NCBI GenBank assembly: GCA_025351645.1
Contig: JANXVN010000290.1
Location: 1-64,000 of the forward strand
DNA: 64,000 bases
Origin: Ferruginibacter sp.
GTDB taxonomy: Bacteria > Bacteroidota > Bacteroidia > Chitinophagales > Chitinophagaceae
Reading direction: 5' to 3'
Part shown: positions 51,689 through 60,220 of the stretch, in pieces
How positions within the stretch are numbered: the stretch's first letter is position 1
How the letters are laid out: the number at the start of each line of letters is the position of its first letter
Made by a program: the position numbers and the translations under genes
Notes under the pieces: generated by a model
Database searches by the model: none
The model's input: only the letters and a program-made list of their open reading frames with translations
Told to the model about the DNA's origin: nothing

Positions 51689-52948
51689 TTACTGCTGCGT
51701 CAAATTTCCTTGTATCACAAAATTTTTGTTGTTATTTACAATAATTTTTGCTCCCGCAGATAAAGTATAGGCAATATTCAATACGCAATTTCCGCCATCC
51801 AAAGGGTCGATTAATATTTGGCTATTGCCAGTTAATATAGCGGGAGGTATTTTATTGCTGCTCCAGTTGGCGGGGTTATCCCAGTTGCCATTGCCTGTAA
51901 AAATGTAAGTGGTTATTAAGTTGCTTACATAATTGCTTATATTAAAACCATGCAATTTTTGGTTTACAGTAACCATAGTGCCAAAAACGTTACGCACAAC
52001 TTTTTCGTTGCTGATATACCCATCGGTACTATTTTTAAAAGCAAGCCCTTCTGCCTGCCCCATTTCCAGCGCATTGGGCAAATCGATCCTTCGTTTATTG
52101 CCACCAAAATAGTTTTCGCCTCTATAGTCAGAAAGCAAATACATAAAATGATTTCCAAAGCCAGTAGCCTGGTATCCTAATAATGCAATAACGTCCTGCC
52201 CGGGAGATTTATCAGCGGCAGTTACTAAAAAACCAGTTGCCAATGTATCTACAGGCGTGGCGGTATAATTGCCTGCGGCAAGGCTATTAATAACATAGTG
52301 GGTACTTGTTAGCGCTATCCAGTTTTTTGTAAATAAATGAATTTTTCCATTGTTAACTATCATTGCCTCGCAATCGTATTTTGTATTGTTATTGCTTGTG
52401 GCCACGGGTATGCCCTGGTCGCTGTAAATAAAATTAATAACGTTTATTTGCCCTGCGGGGATGGTTACCACCGGGTTTGCGTTATAATCAGCTGGTATGG
52501 AGCTTAATAAAAATTTATATATTTTAAGGTCAGTACGGGCACCGTTAGCATTATTGCCAAAATCGCCTACGTAAAAATAAGTGCCGTCAAAAGCGATATC
52601 TTCCCAATCTACATTGGTAGCTCCTTGCAGATAAACTCTTTGCTGCAAGGTATTTGTAAGCGTATCAATGCGGTAAATAGCTACCGATCCTCCACCATCG
52701 TTAAAGCTCCATAGCGCATTGCCAGCCCATTGCAACCCGCTGCTTTCTACCAAAGTATCGCTTATGGGGTCCACTTTTATTGGCGGCGTATAAGTGGTTG
52801 CGCTATAAGTGCAGCTGCCGTTATTTACCGTAGCTGAGGCATTGTAATTGCTTGCCGCAGCATCTGTACAACCCGGCACCTGGCTATAGACAGGCGGCCT
52901 GGTTATGCCGGTTGTAAAAGTGATAATTACTAAAAATGTAAGCTTCAT
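51689..52948 (-). CDS. hypothetical secreted beta-propeller-like protein with an N-terminal GCTD..NY..SA..NNGSCTY motif
   Basis: Signal peptide; GCTDAAASNYNASATVNNGSCTY; repeated WEDIAFDGTYFYVGDFGNNAN-type blades. Confidence 0.6.
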   Translation of the reverse strand: MKLTFLVIITFTTGITRPPVYSQVPGCTDAAASNYNASATVNNGSCTYSATTYTPPIKVDPISDTLVESSGLQWAGNALWSFNDGGGSVAIYRIDTLTNTLQQRVYLQGATNVDWEDIAFDGTYFYVGDFGNNANGARTDLKIYKFLLSSIPADYNANPVVTIPAGQINVINFIYSDQGIPVATSNNNTKYDCEAMIVNNGKIHLFTKNWIALTSTHYVINSLAAGNYTATPVDTLATGFLVTAADKSPGQDVIALLGYQATGFGNHFMYLLSDYRGENYFGGNKRRIDLPNALEMGQAEGLAFKNSTDGYISNEKVVRNVFGTMVTVNQKLHGFNISNYVSNLITTYIFTGNGNWDNPANWSSNKIPPAILTGNSQILIDPLDGGNCVLNIAYTLSAGAKIIVNNNKNFVIQGNLTQQ

Positions 52949-53148
52949 ATAAAAAATTAGTGTTAGCCAACAAGATAACAAGTTTTAAATATATGCCATA
53001 TCGCCACTTACTGGCATAATGGTTATTTTTTTGCCCTGACCCAATAAAAAATGCTAGAAACTTTAAACGTTGACAGTTAAGAAATCAATATTTTTCTATC
53101 CTCAGCCAACTGCAAAGCAGTTAAACTTTAATTTTAATACTTAATACA

Positions 53149-54543
53149 TTAATTTACCAGCTCCACTTCTACAGAAATTGTATGCTTTACCGGCTGGCTT
53201 AGCTTGTACATCTCATCTATCAAAACTGCCATTTCCTTTTCCCATCCTTTACGCACCTCCTTCTTCCGTGCGTCCTGATAATTTTCTTTTTTGAAATTTA
53301 CGGCCCAGTCTTTTGCCGCAGCAGTAGTTACTGAATCCATAGCTGCCTGTGTATCCAAATACATCATGCCTTTCTTTTTAAAATAATTAAATTGCAGCCA
53401 GTAGTAAGAACGCAGCTTCTGTTCAAGGTCGCGGTATTTTAATAGTAAGCCTGCAACTTTTTGAGCCTGTTGATATTGCGGTGTGTTGGTAACCACTGCA
53501 AGGTTTATCCCTTTGGCAAACTGTCCGCCCTGCCAGCCACGTATCCTTTCGCCATCAATAGTTAGCACATAAGGTGCGCTGCTTTTTAAGCCTTTGATAG
53601 TTAACAACTCCTTATTAAACTCCTCTGTAAATGGTATTACCGCTAATGCATCAGATTGCCTTTGTGTGTTGCCCCAGCACCGTGGCACCGTGTCTGTTGG
53701 AAAAGGCAAAGAGCTGACCGTGTAATCAAAAGAAACTTTACCGCCCTTTGTTACAATATTTTTTATGGAACTGTTGACTGCCTTTTGCAGTTTACCTGTT
53801 GCCGCATCGATAACTACATCAGCCACCACACTGCCTGTTAGCCCTTGCGATTTTAAAAAGAAATACGCCATTACAAAATGGCCAGCGTTGCCCGGATGTA
53901 TCCTGTCTGTACCGGTAAGTGTATAATTGGTATCAAGCTTTTGCTCCCGCTCATTGATCGCCGTCATGGGGCGCATCAAATCTACAAAGCCCCATATATT
54001 CTTTTTAGCAGCCGCTTCCTGAAAGTTGGCTATCTCAATCATGGTAGCATATTTGCCATGGAAATTATTTTTAGGGCCAGTCATCGTTTCATCATAAGGC
54101 GAGGAAGCCATCATAATTTTTTGTATGCCTGGTAGCGCCAATAATTTTTTTTCTATCTGTTGATAACTGCTGAAAGAAGTTGCTACAGCCTCTTTCCTAA
54201 CCTCCGCTTCGGGCTTGTTGAAGTATTCGAAATACCTGCTATCGTTCATCCCAAAAATAAGCACTACCACGCTAGGCTTTTTTTGTAAGATGTCGGCATC
54301 CAGCCTATCCAATATTTGCCCTGCAACATCGCCGCCAATACCGCCATTTAAAACCTGTATCTTTCTTTGTGGAAAATGAAGCATGTAATATTGCCAGACA
54401 TACATTTCGTAAAATCCTGCTTCCGTGATGCTATTGCCAACAAATGCTACCTTATCCCCTACTTTAAACGGAGATAGTTTTTTAATTTGCGCCGTCAATG
54501 ATGCGCTTGCAAAAAGCCCGATGGCGATTAATAATTTTTTCAT
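53149..54543 (-). CDS. SGNH/GDSL hydrolase family protein
   Basis: VGNSITEAGFYEMYVW block, NGGIGGDVAGQILDRLDADI, LIFGMNDSRYF, DRIHPGNAGHFVMA. Confidence 0.85.
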   Translation of the reverse strand: MKKLLIAIGLFASASLTAQIKKLSPFKVGDKVAFVGNSITEAGFYEMYVWQYYMLHFPQRKIQVLNGGIGGDVAGQILDRLDADILQKKPSVVVLIFGMNDSRYFEYFNKPEAEVRKEAVATSFSSYQQIEKKLLALPGIQKIMMASSPYDETMTGPKNNFHGKYATMIEIANFQEAAAKKNIWGFVDLMRPMTAINEREQKLDTNYTLTGTDRIHPGNAGHFVMAYFFLKSQGLTGSVVADVVIDAATGKLQKAVNSSIKNIVTKGGKVSFDYTVSSLPFPTDTVPRCWGNTQRQSDALAVIPFTEEFNKELLTIKGLKSSAPYVLTIDGERIRGWQGGQFAKGINLAVVTNTPQYQQAQKVAGLLLKYRDLEQKLRSYYWLQFNYFKKKGMMYLDTQAAMDSVTTAAAKDWAVNFKKENYQDARKKEVRKGWEKEMAVLIDEMYKLSQPVKHTISVEVELVN

Positions 54544-54553
54544 GTTTGTGTCT

Positions 54554-57500
54554 TTAATTATTCTTATCAGAAGGGTTAAAAACAGCTACTGCTACCCTTG
54601 AATCGGCGCAGCCATAATATAAAAACCACTTATTGTTAAAAGATACGAGCCCCTCTACAAAGACCGTCCCCGCAGGGTATTGACCGCTTTTTTCAAATGA
54701 TTCCGTGGGTATAAAAAAGGGCTTGTCTAATCGTTGAATAAATATAGTAGGGTCGCTTACATTGAATAAAGCCTGCCCTGCGCAGTAACTATTGGCGGTG
54801 TAATTTTTATCCCCGTTTTCGTTGTCAAGGTTCTTGCCATTGTACAGTAACACAATGCCTTTATCCGTCATTATTGCAGGCGGGCCACATTCTGTAAGCT
54901 GGCTATCAAAATATCCTTTTCTTGGCGACATCAATATTTTTAAGCTGCCATCTGCATTTACCAACGGTGTCCAATTGACGAGGTCCGTTGAGGTTGCCGC
55001 GTACACATGTGCTTCACCCCAATACATAAAATACTGTCCGTTTATTTTGGCAATCACCTGTTTGCCATTGAAAATTTTTGTAACTATAGAAGCAGACTTT
55101 GTAGCATCATTAAAAAACTTTCCGTTAAAGGCTTTCCTAAAAACGGCACCATATTTTTTCCAGTTGATTAGGTCTTTAGAGGTGGCCACTGCAAGTCTCG
55201 GCACCTTTTTATTCCACTGGGTGTACAGCATCATGTAGGTGCCATCTTCGGTAACCGCAACCCTTGGGTCTTCGCAACCGCCCGTCCATTCAAATTCTTT
55301 TTGGTTATCTTTTGCGGGAAAAAGAACTGGTATTTTTTTTCGCTGCATCACAATGCCATCAATGCTTTCAGCCAATCCAATACGGGAGGTACGTCCACCA
55401 ATGCCGGTGCCGGATTTATCTTCGGCACGGTACAGCACCATTATCTTTCCATCTTTAACCGTAGCTGCCGGGTTGAATACATCGTTGGCTTCCCACTTTA
55501 ATTTTTCGCCTCTCATTGGGCAATTGAAAACAGAATTAGTATCGGGAGCAAGCACCGGGTTTACATTTTGCGGACGGATGAATGGGCCGAATGCCCAATC
55601 TGGAAGAATAGTTTTTGCAGCAGCCACATCATAACTTGGAAGTATGCTATCAATGCCCCAAGCAGTATTTATTTTATCAGATAAACTAAAAGACATTTCG
55701 CCTCCATTGTCAATCCTATCAAGCGGTAACCAGGTGCTGTTCCATGGCTGGTTATTTAATTGCAATGAGTTGATATACGGTTTGTTTTCATCGCCACCGG
55801 TAATATGCAAAGTGCCATTTTTAAGATGGATCTTTATATCTTGAAAAGATGGGCTGTTGATAGAAAAGCCACCTACGCCGGGTACCATCGGAAACAACCC
55901 GATGTTTGCAAATACGTACCAGGCACCCATTGCGCCAAGGTCGTCGTTGCCCGGCAAACCACTTGGGCTGTTGCTGTATTGCTCTTTAATGATGCGCTTA
56001 ATAAGCTGTTGTGTTTTATAAGGCTTGCCTATCCAATTATAAATCCAGGGCACCTGAAAATCCGGTTCGTTGCCTGCTGCAAACCACTCCTGGTTATACG
56101 ATGCATTAATCTTTGTAAAAAAACTATCCAATCTTTTTTCTGCTGCTTTATTACCGCCCATTGTATTGATAAGCCCGGTTAAATTATGCGGCACCATCCA
56201 AAAATAATTTTTATAAGATGCCTCCCTCCAGTCTTCGTCATACTTCTTCCAATTGCCATTTTCATCTTTGGAACGCAACCAGTTGGTTGATGGGTCGTAC
56301 AGGTTTTTCCATGATTGGGAACGATGTAGGTACGTATCATACAAAGCATTATTGTTGGTTGATTGTTTTGCAAACTGTGCAATGGCAAAATCGGCAGAAG
56401 CATACTCAAGGCTCATAGAAGCATTGACATACCCTTTATCCAAGTATTGCTGTAAATAAGGGCGGGTAAGCATTTGCTGCGATGTAGCACCGGGTACTTC
56501 CGCACCTTTGCGCATTACTTCAAGCGCAGCGCTGGTATTAAAATTTGTTGCGCCAAATGCATAAGCATTGGCAACTAAAATTGTTGTGGGGTCGCCCTGC
56601 ATAATGCCTGTTTCTGTATTAGCCAATACCCATCTTGGAAAACTGCCGCCAGATTTTTGTGCAAACGTAACGATGGAATTCATCATATCGCTTGTCTCTT
56701 CCGGTGCTAGCAGGCTTATCAGTTGCACCTGCGTACGGTAAGTATCCCAACTGCTGAAGGCGGTGTAATAGTTGCCTTTTGCTACGGTATCAATTTTATT
56801 ATCTGCACCAACATACTGCCCATTTACATCGTTGCAAATATTAGGGTGCGTAAAGCAATGGTAAAGGTGCGTATAAAATTGTATGGTATGATCCTCAGTT
56901 CCGCCGGCTACTGCTATCTTACCTAAATAATTGTTCCAGGTATCGATGGCCTTATTTTTAACCGCTTCAAAATCCCATCCATTATTCTCCGCTTTTAAAT
57001 TTTCTTTGGCGTTTTGTAACGATACATACGAGATGCCAAACTTATAGCGCACCTGCTTATTTTTAGCCACATTAAAAGTGAACCATGCACCAGAGAAAGC
57101 ACCGGTGGCAGTATACGTACCGTTGCGTAATCCCTTATCTTTCCATGTGCCTTTACTAACTGCAGGCACATCAAATTCAGCCACAAAATAAACCGTATAA
57201 TTGGCTGCAGAACCACAGAACGAACCGCCATCTGCATAACCTTCACAGGTTGTATTGGTGGTAATTTTTATGGAAGCATTGGTCATGGTAGTACCGTTTA
57301 AACCACTACCAATAATGATTGTACCAATTTTAGAATTTGATGGATACTTATAAGCCGCCATGCCCGTACGAGGCGTTACCGTAAGGCCGCAATTGATATC
57401 GCCAGCCTTGACGCCAAAGTATCCTGCGGTAGATTTTTGAATGATAAAACCTGGGTTCAGCCCCATCATGTCGTAAGGCGAGGCATTCAATTTTCCCTCC

Positions 57501-57796
57501 AATGGCATGGTAGGAAAATTGCCCATGTGCTCGCAACCGGCACCACTCATCTGGTTTACCACAAAACCTTTGTTGGGATGAAAAAATGTTGGCGTAAACT
57601 GCACCATGCCCATGGGGTAAGTGGCGCCGGGAAAAGTATAACCAGCCTCCAGGTAAGCTTCTTCTTTACCGGCACCTTTGCCCTTGTTGCCAATTTGCGT
57701 ATTTACTTTGGCGGCGTAATTAATCTGCGCCTGTACATTTACATGCAACAAAACCATCGCTACAAATAAACCCTTTATAAAAAATAATTTCTTCAT
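54554..57796 (-). CDS. fused glycosidase: N-terminal GH92 (alpha-mannosidase-like) and C-terminal GH130-like domain
   Basis: GH92: TFPGATYPMGMVQFTP, FSSWDTYRTQ, GLPGNDDLGAMGAWYVFANIGLFPMVPG; GH130-like: KWEANDVFNPAATVKDGKIMVLYRAED..WTGGCEDPRVAVTEDGTYMMLYTQWN. Confidence 0.85.
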   Translation of the reverse strand: MKKLFFIKGLFVAMVLLHVNVQAQINYAAKVNTQIGNKGKGAGKEEAYLEAGYTFPGATYPMGMVQFTPTFFHPNKGFVVNQMSGAGCEHMGNFPTMPLEGKLNASPYDMMGLNPGFIIQKSTAGYFGVKAGDINCGLTVTPRTGMAAYKYPSNSKIGTIIIGSGLNGTTMTNASIKITTNTTCEGYADGGSFCGSAANYTVYFVAEFDVPAVSKGTWKDKGLRNGTYTATGAFSGAWFTFNVAKNKQVRYKFGISYVSLQNAKENLKAENNGWDFEAVKNKAIDTWNNYLGKIAVAGGTEDHTIQFYTHLYHCFTHPNICNDVNGQYVGADNKIDTVAKGNYYTAFSSWDTYRTQVQLISLLAPEETSDMMNSIVTFAQKSGGSFPRWVLANTETGIMQGDPTTILVANAYAFGATNFNTSAALEVMRKGAEVPGATSQQMLTRPYLQQYLDKGYVNASMSLEYASADFAIAQFAKQSTNNNALYDTYLHRSQSWKNLYDPSTNWLRSKDENGNWKKYDEDWREASYKNYFWMVPHNLTGLINTMGGNKAAEKRLDSFFTKINASYNQEWFAAGNEPDFQVPWIYNWIGKPYKTQQLIKRIIKEQYSNSPSGLPGNDDLGAMGAWYVFANIGLFPMVPGVGGFSINSPSFQDIKIHLKNGTLHITGGDENKPYINSLQLNNQPWNSTWLPLDRIDNGGEMSFSLSDKINTAWGIDSILPSYDVAAAKTILPDWAFGPFIRPQNVNPVLAPDTNSVFNCPMRGEKLKWEANDVFNPAATVKDGKIMVLYRAEDKSGTGIGGRTSRIGLAESIDGIVMQRKKIPVLFPAKDNQKEFEWTGGCEDPRVAVTEDGTYMMLYTQWNKKVPRLAVATSKDLINWKKYGAVFRKAFNGKFFNDATKSASIVTKIFNGKQVIAKINGQYFMYWGEAHVYAATSTDLVNWTPLVNADGSLKILMSPRKGYFDSQLTECGPPAIMTDKGIVLLYNGKNLDNENGDKNYTANSYCAGQALFNVSDPTIFIQRLDKPFFIPTESFEKSGQYPAGTVFVEGLVSFNNKWFLYYGCADSRVAVAVFNPSDKNN

Positions 57797-57803
57797 TTTA
57801 ACC

Positions 57804-60086
57804 TTAATTTTTTAATAATGAAAAAGGTTTGTCCTCTCTTTGCAAACCTATTGATTTGTTTGGCCCGCTGCCCATTTCAAAATGTAATATGCCGCCATTT
57901 TTAATATCAGCATACTTTATCCAGTTGTGCGTATAGGGCTTGCCATTTAAGGCAGCGCTTTGTATGTACACATTTTGCTTGCTGTTGTTACTGGCTTCTA
58001 TCACAAACTTTTTTCCATCCTCCATAGTGATGGTAACCTTATTAAAAACCGGACTGCCAATTACATATTCATCAGTGCCAGGACACACGCTGTAGATACC
58101 CATGGCACTCAACACATACCAGGATGACATGCCGTCCTGGTCTTCATCGCCAGGGAAACCATTCTCTGTAGCGTTGTATAATTTACCCATCACTTCCCGT
58201 ATATGGGCTTGCGCTTTCCATGGTTCGCCAGCATAATTATATAGGTAGATGAGGTGCTGTATGGGCTGGTTGCCCTGCGCATATTGCCCGAGGTTTGCGT
58301 TCACCATTTCCATCATTTCGTGGGTGGTTTGGCCGTATGCACCCACATGCACGGTGTTAGGCTGCGAGAAGAGAGAGTCTATTTTTGAAACGAATTTTTT
58401 ATCGCCGCCGGTAAGGTTTATCAGCCCTTGTATATCATGAAAAACAGACCAGTTGTAGTGCCACGCATTGCCTTCAGTATATGGGTCGCCCCACGCCAGC
58501 GAGTCAAAATTGAGCGTCCAATCTCCATTGGCCTGCCTTCCACGCATGAAGCTTGTAGCGGTATCAAAAACATTTTTATAGTTGTACATCTGCCTGGCGA
58601 ATATGCCTTCGTAAAAAGTATTGCCGGTGGCTTTTGCTAACGTGTAAGCACAAAAATCATCGTACGCATATTCCAGTGTTTGCGTGGTAGAGCTTTCAGA
58701 TAAAAGGTAAGGCACAAAGCTCATCTGAAAATATTCTTTCCATCCCTGCCGCCCGTTAGCACCACCCCACGGGCCTTTGTTAGTAGCTTCGTGGCAGTAA
58801 GCTTTTAATGCTGGATCAGGGCTGAAAGTATGGATGCCTTTTGCCCATGCATCTGCTAATAAAGATATCGCATGGTTGCCCAACATACCACCAGTTTCGC
58901 TCGGCGCACTCCATGCAGGCAGCCAGCCACACTGTTGCTGCGCCGCTAATAATGCTTGCATATAATGCCCTTGCATGGTAGGGTGCAAAATATTTGTTAG
59001 CGGAAATTGGGAACGGAAAGTATCCCAAAAACCATTGTCGGTGTACATGTAGCCTTCATGCAATTTACTATCATACGGACTGTAATAAACAGGCTTCCCT
59101 TCTGCATTATACTCAAAAAATTGATGAGAAAATAAGCTTGCCCTAAATACGCAGGAGTAAAAAGTAGCCTTCTCTTCTTCAGTGCCGCCTTCCACCAAAA
59201 CCCTTGCCAGCAAATCGTTCCACACTTTCGCCGCAACGTTTTGTGTTTGGGTAAAGGATGAATATTTACCTAATTCTCTTTGCAAGGTAATTTGTGCCTG
59301 CGCAGGGCTTATGTAAAAAGAAGCTATTTTTGCCTGCACCGTGGCGCCATCTGCAAACTGTATAAATGCACTAATGCCGGCCCCTTCCGCAGTGCTGTTA
59401 TTTTTTGAAATAGTATGCTGTTTATTTTCCCAGGCACCAAAACTTTTAAAGGGTTTATCAAAGCTGATAACAAAATAATTTTTAAAGCCGTTGGGCACAA
59501 ACGCACCATTGGTAACATAACCGCTGATTTCATTTTTACTTGGGCCGATGCTGACCATGCTCATTTTTGTATAGCCATCCAACACTAAATTTGCCGCCTT
59601 GCCTTTGGGGAATGAAAACCTGAAATGGCTGCCTCTTTCGGTAGGTGCAATCTCTGTAATAATGCCGTTATCAAATTGCACTTTATAGTGGTTAGGTTTT
59701 GCTATTTCATTTTTATGCTTAAAAGATAAAGCCCTTGCATTTTCATCTACCACCAAAGCACCTGTAACAGGCATTAAAGTAAACACACCGTAGTCTCCAA
59801 CCCATGGGCTGCACTGGTGCGTTTCACCAAAGCCGCGGATGCTGCTGTCGGTATATGTATATTTCCATCCATCACTATTTTTGCCAGTCTGTGGGCTCCA
59901 GGGGTTCATGCAAAATGGCAGTGCAGTTGTGGGGTAAGTGTTGCCGTAGGATAATCCGTAGTTAGAGTTGGTGTCTTGTAAAGTATTTACGTAGCGCACT
60001 AAGCCTGCATCTTGTGCTGCTGCATTGCTTGCAGCAGGAAGAACGAGCCAGGCTATACAATAATTTTTTATTAGTTTATTCATCAA
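57804..60086 (-). CDS. GH92 family glycosyl hydrolase
   Basis: RYVNTLQDTNSNYGLSYGNTYPTTALPFCMNPWSPQTG, GFWDTFRSQFPL, EGNAWHYNWSVFHD, PGDEDQDGMSSWYVLSAMGIYSVCPG. Confidence 0.9.
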   Translation of the reverse strand: MMNKLIKNYCIAWLVLPAASNAAAQDAGLVRYVNTLQDTNSNYGLSYGNTYPTTALPFCMNPWSPQTGKNSDGWKYTYTDSSIRGFGETHQCSPWVGDYGVFTLMPVTGALVVDENARALSFKHKNEIAKPNHYKVQFDNGIITEIAPTERGSHFRFSFPKGKAANLVLDGYTKMSMVSIGPSKNEISGYVTNGAFVPNGFKNYFVISFDKPFKSFGAWENKQHTISKNNSTAEGAGISAFIQFADGATVQAKIASFYISPAQAQITLQRELGKYSSFTQTQNVAAKVWNDLLARVLVEGGTEEEKATFYSCVFRASLFSHQFFEYNAEGKPVYYSPYDSKLHEGYMYTDNGFWDTFRSQFPLTNILHPTMQGHYMQALLAAQQQCGWLPAWSAPSETGGMLGNHAISLLADAWAKGIHTFSPDPALKAYCHEATNKGPWGGANGRQGWKEYFQMSFVPYLLSESSTTQTLEYAYDDFCAYTLAKATGNTFYEGIFARQMYNYKNVFDTATSFMRGRQANGDWTLNFDSLAWGDPYTEGNAWHYNWSVFHDIQGLINLTGGDKKFVSKIDSLFSQPNTVHVGAYGQTTHEMMEMVNANLGQYAQGNQPIQHLIYLYNYAGEPWKAQAHIREVMGKLYNATENGFPGDEDQDGMSSWYVLSAMGIYSVCPGTDEYVIGSPVFNKVTITMEDGKKFVIEASNNSKQNVYIQSAALNGKPYTHNWIKYADIKNGGILHFEMGSGPNKSIGLQREDKPFSLLKN

Positions 60087-60112
60087 TTAATTGTCAATAT
60101 TTTTATTAATAT

Positions 60113-60215
60113 AGTTAAGTTAAGCGTTGCTTTTTACCTCACCCCCAAAACCCCTCTCCAAGGGGGAGGGGAGCTTAGCCCCTTCGGTGCAAAAACAATT
60201 AACTTAATTCCATTG
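60113..60215. repeat. distant relative of the 91-bp element between two GH92 genes
   Basis: agttaagttaagcg..tacctcacccccaaaacccctctccaagggggaggggag..caattaacttaattccattg: same terminal and hairpin layout. Confidence 0.55.
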
Positions 60216-60220
60216 GATAA

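Noticed and set aside
51689-52981. T9SS sorting domain on the propeller-like secreted protein
   Set aside because: C-terminus (IIVNNNKNFVIQGNLTQQ) does not match the type A YPNP..G.Y.v....g....kl.k pattern seen in the giant protein
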